A stretch of 64,000 nucleotides of DNA from Gordonia pseudamarae (GTDB lineage: Bacteria > Actinomycetota > Actinomycetes > Mycobacteriales > Mycobacteriaceae). The DNA lies in the NCBI RefSeq assembly GCF_025273675.1, contig NZ_CP045809.1, positions 4,588,001-4,652,000 on the forward strand. Direction: 5' to 3'. Below are positions 1 to 7,903 of this stretch, in pieces. How positions within the stretch are numbered: the first letter of the stretch is position 1; each line of letters begins with the position of its first letter. A program made the position numbers and the translations under genes. Below the pieces are notes generated by a model, which saw only the letters and a list, made by a program, of their open reading frames with translations, had not been told where the DNA came from and did no database searches.

Positions 1-1300
1 CTTCGAGCCCGGCGAAGTACGCTGCGTTGTACAGCGTGGTGGCGAACTGTGAAATGCCGCCGCCCACCGCCTTCGACGTGCGACCGTGGTCGATGATCGT
101 CGAGGTCACATAGCCCTGCGCCGACCCCCGGGTGCCGGTATATCCGTTCAGCGAGAACGACTCACCGGGCAACACCACCGCACCGTCGACGGACTGCGCG
201 ACCAGCCGGATGTTCTCCCCCGAGGCCTCGGCGAATCCGCCGGTGGTGAACTCGCTGACGACCTCACCGACCCCGAGGCCCTCCGCCTTGGCGGTGGTCA
301 GTTTCGGCTTCCGCACCTCATAGACGACATCGACGGATCGACGCGCACCCGGATCGGTGGTGGTCGCCGTCTTCGTGATCTTGCCGAGCGTCTTGGTCCA
401 GTCGATGCGCGCGCCGACACGGGAGGGCACCACCTGGGGCCGGCCGCCCGAGAGCGTGAACGTCGCGTCGACGGGGGCCTTGACGGTCGCGGCCAGTCCC
501 GGACCGAACGACTTCACGGCGGCCTTCTGATCGATGCTCGCCGTCAGGCCGCCCTTGCCGTCGGCGACGAAGGTGAGAACGTCACCGAGTTGTACCGGGG
601 TGATGGACGCCCGGACCCCGCCGCTGCCGTTGAGCACGATCGGCCCCGCCATCGCGGTGGCCGCCACCCCGTCGCGGGTGACACGCACCGTCTCCGCCGA
701 CACCGTCGGCGCGAACTGCTCGGTCGGCAGCATCACCGGCTCCCCGAGCAGCCAACCCGCCCGCAATGCCTCGGGAACCCGATCGCGGGCGATCCGCCGG
801 CCGGCCGAGGGCAGATCGGCCACCGGCCTGCCCTTGGAGAAATGAACCCCACCCTCGACCGCCGACAACTCCATCTGTGTGCGCCGGGAGTCGAGGGTGG
901 CGTCGAGAACCTCGCGGTCGACGGTGACCACCGGCACGATTTCCCGGTCACGACCCGCCAGCCCCACGAGCCGCCGCACCGGGTTGACCGGCTGATCGCG
1001 CAGAAGCTCCAGAGTCGCATCGGCGTCGAACGTCAGACCCAGCGACTTGGCCGTGACCTTCACCTCACCCCGCGGCGTGACTATCGTCACAGGCTGATCG
1101 GCACGGAGGGCGAGCTGATCGAGCACCGAACGCGCCTCGGTCGGAGACAGATTACCCGCGTCCAGCCCGACGACAGTTGCGCCACGGGCCGTCTTGCCAT
1201 GGGTAACCAGCAGGTCAACACCCACGATGAGGATGCCGACGAACAAGATCCCGAGCACGGCATGCACACCGGCCCGAATCGCCACCCCTCTGCTCACCAC
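1..1300 (-). CDS. VanW-family membrane-anchored protein, 3' part missing at window edge
   Basis: Reading leftward from about 1300 gives an unbroken frame of about 433 residues that runs off the window. A basic N-terminus is followed by one membrane helix (about residues 8-28, sequence AVLGILFVGILIVGVDLLV), then a long extracytoplasmic part. Near the window edge lies the VanW signature (GGGISQFATTLYNAA). The middle fits the peptidoglycan-binding-4-type repeats usual in these proteins. VanW proteins are envelope proteins of unknown biochemistry, first seen in a vancomycin-resistance cluster; resistance should not be inferred from this one. GTG codons at 1300 and 1297 are possible starts. An Arg-rich upstream extension is open but has no ATG. 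Confidence 0.8.
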   Translation of the reverse strand, partial: MVSRGVAIRAGVHAVLGILFVGILIVGVDLLVTHGKTARGATVVGLDAGNLSPTEARSVLDQLALRADQPVTIVTPRGEVKVTAKSLGLTFDADATLELLRDQPVNPVRRLVGLAGRDREIVPVVTVDREVLDATLDSRRTQMELSAVEGGVHFSKGRPVADLPSAGRRIARDRVPEALRAGWLLGEPVMLPTEQFAPTVSAETVRVTRDGVAATAMAGPIVLNGSGGVRASITPVQLGDVLTFVADGKGGLTASIDQKAAVKSFGPGLAATVKAPVDATFTLSGGRPQVVPSRVGARIDWTKTLGKITKTATTTDPGARRSVDVVYEVRKPKLTTAKAEGLGVGEVVSEFTTGGFAEASGENIRLVAQSVDGAVVLPGESFSLNGYTGTRGSAQGYVTSTIIDHGRTSKAVGGGISQFATTLYNAAYFAGLE

Positions 1301-1440
1301 ACCAACGTATCGTGTCCGGCTGCCTTGCCGCCGCCGCCGGCGAGCGCGCGGGCCGCCCCGACGGGGACGGACCTGTCGCGAAACGGCGCGTCGCTTTTCG
1401 GGGAAACGTGAATTAGAAGGAAAAGTAGCGTACAAATATG

Positions 1441-1494
1441 GGTAGTCCCGACCAGCTGCCAGACCCCCGACCCGGCAGATTGGTCGGGACTACC
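1441..1494 (-). terminator. Hairpin terminator after the thiolase gene
   Basis: A perfect 14-bp inverted repeat (GGTAGTCCCGACCA at 1441 and its complement ending at 1494) contains an inner CTGCC/GGCAG stem. It lies 50 bp past the thiolase stop and before the VanW gene, both on the minus strand, so it probably separates the two transcripts. Confidence 0.8.
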
Positions 1495-1544
1495 TTATTT
1501 TCCGGGGCATCAGCCTCGCGGGCTCAGGCGTACGCCGAGATCGA

Positions 1545-2840
1545 TCATCCCTCGATGATCGCGGTAACGCCCTGACCGCCGGCGGCGCAGATGGAGATCA
1601 GCGCACGTCCGCCGCCGTTCTCGGCGATCTGCTTCGCCGCCTGGGCGACGATGCGTCCGCCGGTGGCGGCGAACGGGTGGCCGGCGGCCAACGACGAGCC
1701 GTTGACGTTGAGCTTGGCGCGGTCGATCGAGCCGAGCGCCCGGTCCAGACCCAGCCGCTCCTTGCAGTAGGTCTCCGACTCCCACGCGGCCAGGGTGCAC
1801 AGCACAACCGAGGCGAAGGCCTCGTGGATCTCGTAGAAGTCGAAGTCCTGCAGGGTCAGGCCGTTGCGCTCGAGCAACCGCGGCACCGCGTAGGTGGGCG
1901 CCATCAGCAGGCCGTCGGGACCGTTCACGTAGTCGACGGCCGCGGTTTCGCTGTCGACGAAGTAGGCGAGGACCGGCAGGCCCTTGTCCTTGGCCCATTC
2001 GTCGGTGCCGAGCAGCACCGTGGACGCGCCGTCGGTGAGCGGGGTGGAGTTGCCCGCGGTCATCGTGGCGTCGCCCAGGGACACCCCGAACACCGGCTTG
2101 AGCTTGGCGAGCTTCTCGGCGGTCGAGTCACCGCGCAGATTCTGGTCACGGATCAGGCCGCCGAACGGGGTGACGAGATCGTCGAAGAAGCCCGCGTCGT
2201 AGGCGGCGGCCATCTTCTGGTGGCTGGCGGCGGCCAGTTCGTCCTGGTCGACGCGCTTGATACCGAACTCCTTGGCCGTGATGGCGGCGTGGTCACCCAT
2301 CGACATGCCGGTGCGGGGCTCGCCGTTGCGCGGGATCTCGATACCCAGATTGGGCAGCAGTTTCAGCGCGTTGAGCAGCTGATCCTGCGTAGTGCGCGAA
2401 CGATTGACCTCCAGCAACTGACGGCGCATCGACTCCGAGACGGCGATCGGCGCGTCGGAGGTGGTGTCGACACCGCCACCGACGGCGGCGTCGTACCGGC
2501 CGCGGGCCACTCCGTCGGCGACGGCGGTGATGGCCTGCAGGCCGGTGCCGCACGCCTGCTGGACGTCGAAGGCGGGGGTGTACGGCGACAGGGCCGAACC
2601 GAGGACGCTCTCCCGGATGAGGTTGAAGTCGCGCGAGTGCTTGAGGACGGCGCCGCCGGCGACCATTCCGAGCTGCTCGCCCTGCAGGCCGAACCGGCTG
2701 ACCAGGCCGTCGAGTGCGGCGGTGAACATTTCCTGATTGCCGACCTTGGCGTACGCCTTGTCCTGTTTGGCAAACGGAATCCGGTTGCCGCCGAGGATCG
2801 CTACCGGACGTTCGGTGCGGGTCTTGGGTGCTGTGGCCAC
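1545..2840 (-). CDS. fadA2: Acetyl-CoA C-acyltransferase (thiolase), FadA2-like
   Basis: This 431-residue cytoplasmic thiolase makes or cleaves the carbon-carbon bond of 3-ketoacyl-CoA in fatty-acid beta-oxidation. The catalytic set is complete: nucleophilic Cys97 in QQACGTGLQA, His339 in EIHEAFA, His388 in GHPFAATGGR and Cys418 in CAAGGQG. The length matches M. tuberculosis FadA2 (Rv0243). It diverges from fabG4-htdX, the same arrangement as Rv0241c-Rv0243, so it probably works with them on the same acyl-CoA chains. A palindrome at 2881-2896 lies just upstream of its start and is a likely shared operator. The direction of flux (degradation or elongation) cannot be told from sequence. Confidence 0.93.
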   Translation of the reverse strand: MATAPKTRTERPVAILGGNRIPFAKQDKAYAKVGNQEMFTAALDGLVSRFGLQGEQLGMVAGGAVLKHSRDFNLIRESVLGSALSPYTPAFDVQQACGTGLQAITAVADGVARGRYDAAVGGGVDTTSDAPIAVSESMRRQLLEVNRSRTTQDQLLNALKLLPNLGIEIPRNGEPRTGMSMGDHAAITAKEFGIKRVDQDELAAASHQKMAAAYDAGFFDDLVTPFGGLIRDQNLRGDSTAEKLAKLKPVFGVSLGDATMTAGNSTPLTDGASTVLLGTDEWAKDKGLPVLAYFVDSETAAVDYVNGPDGLLMAPTYAVPRLLERNGLTLQDFDFYEIHEAFASVVLCTLAAWESETYCKERLGLDRALGSIDRAKLNVNGSSLAAGHPFAATGGRIVAQAAKQIAENGGGRALISICAAGGQGVTAIIEG

Positions 2841-2880
2841 TTCGATCTCCCAGGGTGGTGTTTGGTATCTATAGCGTATT

Positions 2881-2896
2881 CTTACTCAACAGTAAG
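2881..2896. promoter_or_regulatory. Putative TetR operator between fadA2 and fabG4
   Basis: The 16-bp palindrome CTTACTCAACAGTAAG has half-sites CTTACT/AGTAAG. It lies in the 180-bp divergent intergenic region, next to a TATAGC-like -10 sequence. The same half-site pattern (CTTAC-Y-N4-R-GTAAG) recurs in a perfect 20-bp palindrome at 6081-6100 before the tetR gene. It may therefore be a site for that repressor. Confidence 0.6.
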
Positions 2897-3020
2897 TTCG
2901 TTGTCGAACGCCCGGCCCGGCGCGCTCGGCAGCTACCATCGCTCGCCGTAGGCGCAAGTGCCCCGCACGTGCCACCCGCGACGGGGCGCACACAGTGCAC
3001 GCAGAACAGGAGATCCATCC

Positions 3021-4376
3021 GTGGCCAACACCGGTTTGTACTCGTCATTCGTCCACTCGGCACCCGGCTCGTTCATCGCCAAGCAGGCCGGTCTGCCGGT
3101 ACCGCCCACCCTGCGCCGCTACAAGCCGTCCGAGCCCGCACTGCCCGGCCCGGTCCTGCTCGGCGGTTCCGGCCGCCTCGTCGAGCCGCTGCGCGAGATC
3201 CTCGCCGGCGCCGACTACACGCTGATCGAGAACGCCACCTCCGGTCGCTCGGCCGACAAGTACGGCGCGCTGGTGTTCGACGCCACCGGCATCACCTCCC
3301 CCGACGAACTGCGTCAGCTGTTCGAGTTCTTCCAGCCCGCGATGCGCTCGACCGCCGCGTGCGCCCGCTTCGTGGTGATCGGCACCACCCCCGAACTCCT
3401 CACCTCCCCCGGCGAGCGGATCGCCCAGCGCGCCCTCGAAGGCTTCACCCGCTCACTCGGCAAGGAACTGCTCAAGGGCTCCACGGTGCAGTTGGTGTAC
3501 GTCTCCCCCGAGGCCAAGACCGGCCTGACCGGCCTGGAGTCGACGCTCCGGTTCATCCTGTCGGCAAAGTCCGCGTTCGTCGATGCCCAGGTGTTCCGGG
3601 TGGGTGCCGCCGACGGCACCTCCCCCCAATCGTGGGACAAGCCGCTCGAAGGCAAGGTGGCCGTGGTCACCGGCGCCGCCCGCGGCATCGGTGCCACGAT
3701 CGCCGAGGTCCTGTCCCGCGACGGCGCGCACGTCATCTGCGCGGACATCCCGGCCGCGGGTGAGGCGCTGGCCGACACCGCCAACAAGGTCGGCGGCACC
3801 TCGCTGCCCCTGGACGTGAGCGCGCCCGGCGCCGGCGCCAAGCTCGCCGAGCACGCCCTCGAACGCCACGGCGGCATCGACATCATCGTCAACAACGCCG
3901 GCATCACCCGCGACAAGCTGCTCGCCAACATGGACGACGCCCGGTGGGATTCGGTGATCGCGGTCAACCTGATCGCCCCCGAGGCCCTGGTGAACGGCCT
4001 GCTGGAGAAGGGCGCGCTGCGCGAGGGCGGCGCCGTCATCGACGTCTCGTCGATCGCCGGTATCGCCGGCAACCGCGGCCAGACCAACTACGGCGCCTCC
4101 AAGGCGGGCGTGATCGGCCTGGTCGACTCGTACGCGCCGATCCTCGCCGAGAAGGGCGTCACCATCAATGCGGTGGCCCCCGGCTTCATCGAGACCAAGA
4201 TGACCGCCGCTATCCCGCTGGCCACCCGCGAGGCGGGCCGGCTGATGAGTTCGCTGCAGCAGGGCGGACAGACCGTGGACGTCGCCGAAACCGTTGCCTA
4301 CTTTGCCAACCCGGCATCGAACGCGGTCACCGGCAACATCGTCCGCGTGTGCGGCCAGGGCTTCCTGGGTGCGTGA
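3021..4376 (+). CDS. fabG4: 3-oxoacyl reductase FabG4-like (long SDR with N-terminal flavodoxin-like domain)
   Basis: This 451-residue protein reduces 3-ketoacyl-CoA or -ACP. The N-terminal half (about 1-205) is the non-catalytic domain typical of high-molecular-weight FabG. The C-terminal half is a classical short-chain dehydrogenase: [13 protein letters not shown] cofactor loop, NNAGITRDK, catalytic Ser in SSIAGIAG and the Tyr/Lys pair in NYGASKAG. Length and sequence resemble M. tuberculosis FabG4 (Rv0242c), an NADH-dependent enzyme. The GTG at 3021 follows an AGGAG sequence by 8 bases and gives an N-terminus ([13 protein letters not shown]) that lines up with the family. A longer reading from 2958 is unlikely. 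It overlaps htdX by one base, so translation is coupled. Confidence 0.93.
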   Translation: MANTGLYSSFVHSAPGSFIAKQAGLPVPPTLRRYKPSEPALPGPVLLGGSGRLVEPLREILAGADYTLIENATSGRSADKYGALVFDATGITSPDELRQLFEFFQPAMRSTAACARFVVIGTTPELLTSPGERIAQRALEGFTRSLGKELLKGSTVQLVYVSPEAKTGLTGLESTLRFILSAKSAFVDAQVFRVGAADGTSPQSWDKPLEGKVAVVTGAARGIGATIAEVLSRDGAHVICADIPAAGEALADTANKVGGTSLPLDVSAPGAGAKLAEHALERHGGIDIIVNNAGITRDKLLANMDDARWDSVIAVNLIAPEALVNGLLEKGALREGGAVIDVSSIAGIAGNRGQTNYGASKAGVIGLVDSYAPILAEKGVTINAVAPGFIETKMTAAIPLATREAGRLMSSLQQGGQTVDVAETVAYFANPASNAVTGNIVRVCGQGFLGA

Positions 4377-5263
4377 TGAGTAAGACGATCACGCTGAGCG
4401 GGGCCCCGGGCACCGCTGCGATCTATGGCAAGGCCGTGGCCGCGATGCTGCCGGTGGTCGGCAAACCCGCCACGGTGTCGCCGACCGCCACGGTGCCCGA
4501 CACTCGCTACCGGCTCGCCGACGTACGGGTCGATCCCGATGCGCTGCAGGCGTATTGCCGGGCCACCGGGCAGCGCTTCTCCCCGACGCTGCCGCTCACG
4601 TACCTGTTCGTGCTGCAGTTCCCGCTGGCCATGAAGATCATGACCGCCGGCGAATTCCCGTTCGGCGCCGTGGGTTCGGTGCACATCTCCAATACGATCG
4701 AACGCAAGCGGGAGATCGGCGTGGGCGAGCCGCTGACGATCACCACGCACGCGGAGAATCTGCGGGAGCACCGCAAGGGTCTGCTGATCGACATGATCAG
4801 CGAATTCACCGTCGGCTCTGAGGTTGTCGCGGTGCAGACCGCGACCTTCCTCAAGCAGCAGCGCACCAGCCTGTCCGACGAACCGCGCGGCCCCGCCCCG
4901 ACGGCATCGGCCCCGCCGCCGCCCGACGCGGTACTGACGGTCGACCTCGGGCGTATCCGCGACTACGCGGCAGCCTCCGGTGACCGCAACCCCATCCACA
5001 TGGGCAATCTGCCCGCCAGGGCGTTCGGTTTCCCCAAAGCCATTGCCCATGGAATGTGGAGCGCAGCAGCCGCTTTGGCCAATCTCGAGGCTCAACTGCC
5101 CGGTGCGGTGACCTACGACGTGCAGTTCGGCAAGCCACTGCTGCTGCCCGCCAAGGTCAACCTCTACACCCGGCGCATCGACGGGGAAGGCGATTTCGAT
5201 CTCGCCATCCGCGACCGCCGCAAGGGATATCCCCATCTGACGGCCACCCTGCGCCACAACTGA
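4376..5263 (+). CDS. htdX: (R)-specific enoyl-acyl hydratase/dehydratase HtdX-like
   Basis: This 295-residue double-hotdog protein hydrates or dehydrates the 2-enoyl/3-hydroxyacyl intermediate next to FabG4. The C-terminal hotdog holds the hydratase-2 signature YAAASGDRNPIH with its Asp and His. The N-terminal half is a second hotdog fold (SPTLPLTYLFVLQFPLAMK region). The ATG lies inside the fabG4 stop (TGATG). Gene order fadA2 / fabG4-htdX equals Rv0243 / Rv0242c-Rv0241c. A strong hairpin follows. Confidence 0.9.
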   Translation: MSKTITLSGAPGTAAIYGKAVAAMLPVVGKPATVSPTATVPDTRYRLADVRVDPDALQAYCRATGQRFSPTLPLTYLFVLQFPLAMKIMTAGEFPFGAVGSVHISNTIERKREIGVGEPLTITTHAENLREHRKGLLIDMISEFTVGSEVVAVQTATFLKQQRTSLSDEPRGPAPTASAPPPPDAVLTVDLGRIRDYAAASGDRNPIHMGNLPARAFGFPKAIAHGMWSAAAALANLEAQLPGAVTYDVQFGKPLLLPAKVNLYTRRIDGEGDFDLAIRDRRKGYPHLTATLRHN

Positions 5264-5268
5264 GCAGC

Positions 5269-5313
5269 GATAGGGGTGTGGGCCACCGGTTTTCGGTGGC
5301 CCACACCCCTATC
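5269..5313 (+). terminator. Strong hairpin terminator after htdX
   Basis: A perfect 20-bp stem starts with GATAGGGGTGTGGGCC and closes on a GTTTT-type loop, six bases after the htdX stop. There is no U-tract, as is common in actinobacteria. It can also stop transcripts from the converging tetR gene. Confidence 0.85.
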
Positions 5314-5415
5314 CGGCCGCTTCCCCGGACACGTGCCTTCGGAGCGGGGCACACGGCGCGGTCCGGAGTTTCGTGTCGCGGAAGCTCCGCTTATGTCTTA
5401 TGTGATGGTTTATGT

Positions 5416-6027
5416 CTAGGTGATGGCCCGGTCGGTGCCGACGCCCTTGAGACCACGCCAGACAATGCCGACGAGCAGGTCGGTGGCGGCGTCGAGGGCC
5501 ACGTCGCCCTCGGCGATACGGTCGGCGACGGCCTCCGAGGCGCCGACGATGGCCAGTGCGGTGAGCTCGAAATCGATATCGCCGGCGCCCTCGACGGTGG
5601 TGCCGGCCTTGATCAGGTCGGAGACCATCTCGACGACCCGCCTGCGGCTGTCGCCGACACTGGACGCGAACGCGGTGGTACCGACGGCCACGCGGTACAG
5701 CACGCGCCACGACCGCCGGTTGTCGTGGACGAAGCGAAGGAACTCGCGCACCACGGTGCGGGCCTGCTCACGCTGGGCGAGGTTCGGATCGAATCCGATG
5801 CTCATCGCTTCGATGAACCGGCCGGACTCGCGCGCCATGCAGGCGCCGAACAGTTCTTCCTTGGAGCCGTAATATAGGTACAGCATCGGTTTGGAGATCT
5901 CCGCCTCCGCGGCGATCGCGTCCATCGAGGCGTCACGGAAACCGTGGTCGGCGAACACTCGCACCGCGGCGTCGAGCATCTGCTGCTCACGCACCGCGCG
6001 GGGTAGTCGCTTGGTTCCGCCGGCCAT
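5416..6027 (-). CDS. TetR-family transcriptional regulator (Rv0238-like)
   Basis: This 203-residue regulator has an N-terminal helix-turn-helix (AVREQQMLDAAVRVFADHGF, then ASMDAIAAEAEISKPMLYLYY). The rest is an all-helical ligand-binding domain. The ATG at 6027 follows a GAGG sequence; an upstream in-frame ATG at 6060 would place the start nearer the operator. A 20-bp perfect palindrome lies 54 bp upstream, which suggests autoregulation, and a related site lies between fadA2 and fabG4. By position it corresponds to Rv0238 of M. tuberculosis. The effector is unknown; an acyl-CoA is a reasonable guess from context. Confidence 0.88.
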   Translation of the reverse strand: MAGGTKRLPRAVREQQMLDAAVRVFADHGFRDASMDAIAAEAEISKPMLYLYYGSKEELFGACMARESGRFIEAMSIGFDPNLAQREQARTVVREFLRFVHDNRRSWRVLYRVAVGTTAFASSVGDSRRRVVEMVSDLIKAGTTVEGAGDIDFELTALAIVGASEAVADRIAEGDVALDAATDLLVGIVWRGLKGVGTDRAIT

Positions 6028-6080
6028 CACATGCCTCGATTCCGTGGTGATGTGGGGCATAACCGCCGCCCACAGACCTC

Positions 6081-6100
6081 AACTTACCAGCCGGTAAGTT
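6081..6100. promoter_or_regulatory. Perfect palindromic operator upstream of tetR
   Basis: AACTTACCAGCCGGTAAGTT is a 20-bp site with 8-bp arms and a 4-bp centre. It matches the pattern of the site at 2881-2896. It also sits 23 bp past the stop of the nagZ gene, so it can act only on tetR. Confidence 0.7.
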
Positions 6101-6123
6101 CCGCTGGCGAACGAGGAGCGGAA

Positions 6124-7443
6124 TCAGCAGGTCAGCACGCCCTTGGCCCGCAGCACCCGCACCACCTTGGCGTCGACACCGGCCTGGCTGATCCGGCCGT
6201 CACGCACCGCCGTCTCCAGCGAGTCGAGTACCGCCGGCACCTGATCGGTGGTGGTCCACAGCGCGATATCCACCCCCGCCCGGATCGACCGCACCGCGGC
6301 CTCGGTGATCGGGTACCGGGAACTGATCGCGGCCATCGAACCGAGGTCGTCGGAAAAGATCACGCCGTTGAACGCCGGCCCGTTGTAGCCTTTGCCGGTC
6401 CGCAGCATCCGGATCGCCTTCGCGTCGAGGCTGGCCGGCATGTCGGAGGCGGTGAGCCCTGGCACGATCAGATGCCCGACCATCGCCGCCGCCGGCCCCG
6501 GATCGGCCAGCAGCCTGCGGAACGGCACCAGGTCGGTGGTCTGCATCGACGCCAGCGGCGGGGTCTGCACCACGCCAAGATGCGAGTCGCCCGAGCCGTG
6601 CCCGTGGCCGGGGAAATGCTTGTACACCGGGATGATCCCGGCATCGGCCAGGCCCCGGGCGAACGCACCGCCGAAGCGGGTGACCACTTCCGGGTCGTTG
6701 CTGAACGAACGGTCGCCGATCACCTCGTCGTCGGATTCGTCGCTCACGTCGATGGACGGCGCGAAGTCGACCGTGATGCCGAGGCGCTTCATCTGTCGGC
6801 CCATCTGCGCCGCGATCGCCCGCACCTGTGTCGGCGTCTTCGTCCGGGCCAGCTGCCGGGCCGACGGCGCGTCGATGCCCAGACCCGACAGCCGCGACAC
6901 CCGGCCGCCCTCCTGGTCGACGGACACCATCAGCGGGATCTCCTGGCCACGGGAGATGCTCGCGGCGGCACCACCGGTGAGGATCGACTTGTCGGTCCAG
7001 CTGCCGATGAAGATGCCGCCGATGTGCTCGGCACGAACCACCGACCGCGCGTCGTCGGCGCCGGTGACCCCCACCATGACCAGCTGCGCGAGCTTGCGCC
7101 GCAGGGTCATGTTCTTGAGGGTGGCGGCGCCGCACCGGTTGGTGAGGGTGGTCAGCGACGGCGTCGCCGATCCGGTCGGCACCTGCGCGGACGAGGACAT
7201 CGACGCCGCCGAGGTCCGGGTGGCGCCGGTCTGGGAACCGCCGGTCTGGGAGCCGTCGGTCTGGGACGAACCGGACGCCGCGGCGCCCTCGTCGCCACCA
7301 CATCCGGCGGTCAGCCCCACCCCCAGCGCGAGGACCGCGGCCAGGGCTGCGGCCCGGACCGGTGCGGCGGTTGCCCGCGCCGCACCTCGGTCGGACCGGC
7401 GACCGAACGCGGCGGTTCGTGAACGACTCGTCAGAAAGCCCAT
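6124..7443 (-). CDS. lpqI: Lipoprotein beta-N-acetylhexosaminidase, NagZ/LpqI-like (GH3)
   Basis: This 439-residue glycoside hydrolase family 3 enzyme should release N-acetylglucosamine from peptidoglycan fragments during wall recycling. The ATG at 7443 gives a lipoprotein signal: Arg-rich start, hydrophobic AAALAAVLALGVGL and lipobox LTAGC with lipidated Cys48. A Ser/Thr/Gly spacer follows, with imperfect SQTDG/SQTGG repeats (about 68-80). The catalytic domain shows KHFPGHG (275-281, His part of the general acid dyad) and FSDDLG (nucleophile Asp, about 365). The synteny nagZ / DUF2613 / aftD equals Rv0237 / Rv0236A / Rv0236c. A longer upstream reading to 7659 has no signal and would overlap the next gene's start region. 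Confidence 0.92.
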   Translation of the reverse strand: MGFLTSRSRTAAFGRRSDRGAARATAAPVRAAALAAVLALGVGLTAGCGGDEGAAASGSSQTDGSQTGGSQTGATRTSAASMSSSAQVPTGSATPSLTTLTNRCGAATLKNMTLRRKLAQLVMVGVTGADDARSVVRAEHIGGIFIGSWTDKSILTGGAAASISRGQEIPLMVSVDQEGGRVSRLSGLGIDAPSARQLARTKTPTQVRAIAAQMGRQMKRLGITVDFAPSIDVSDESDDEVIGDRSFSNDPEVVTRFGGAFARGLADAGIIPVYKHFPGHGHGSGDSHLGVVQTPPLASMQTTDLVPFRRLLADPGPAAAMVGHLIVPGLTASDMPASLDAKAIRMLRTGKGYNGPAFNGVIFSDDLGSMAAISSRYPITEAAVRSIRAGVDIALWTTTDQVPAVLDSLETAVRDGRISQAGVDAKVVRVLRAKGVLTC

Positions 7444-7664
7444 GGTGGCCAGTCTGTCATGTCCGGACCGCCCGGTGGCCGACCATCGGCGACGCCGGGC
7501 ACCGGATACGGGGCCGCCGGCCCCGCAGACCTCGCGGTACCCGGCCCCGACCCGTCCTCGACCACACCGGGAGGACGTCGCGATCGGCCATCGCACGGGC
7601 CGGTTTTGTCCGGACCGCGCGTGCCGCTGCTGCATCCCCGAACGCTCTGGTAAGTTCACATGCC

Positions 7665-7859
7665 ATGCAGAACCGTCTTGTCACCGGTGGCGTCGCAGCT
7701 GTCGCGGGTATCGTCATCGGGCTCGGCGCGGTGCTTCTCGGTGGCGTCGTGGCCACGGACACCAAGCCCGCCACCGATCTGAACAGCATCTCGCCCGAGG
7801 ACGGCTTCGTGCAGGGTGCGGTCGAGTACGGTTCGCGCAGCGCCGCCGAAGAAGACTGA
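7665..7859 (+). CDS. Small single-pass membrane or exported protein, DUF2613 (Rv0236A-like)
   Basis: This 64-residue protein has a hydrophobic N-terminal helix (about residues 8-30, GGVAAVAGIVIGLGAVLLGG) and a short acidic tail. In mycobacteria a DUF2613 protein lies directly before aftD, as here (44 bp away), so the two are probably co-transcribed. The function of the family is unknown. It is divergent from lpqI. Confidence 0.85.
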   Translation: MQNRLVTGGVAAVAGIVIGLGAVLLGGVVATDTKPATDLNSISPEDGFVQGAVEYGSRSAAEED

Positions 7860-7903
7860 CTCCTTCACGCTCCCCACGCCTTCGCCGGCCGAGTCGTCAG
7901 TCG

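Noticed and set aside
1..1300. Vancomycin-resistance gene
   Set aside because: VanW domains are widespread in actinobacteria and are not evidence of resistance; no vanHAX genes are present.
6392..7903. Upstream extension of the AftD frame
   Set aside because: It runs antisense through nagZ and over the DUF2613 gene, and has no ribosome site or conserved sequence.
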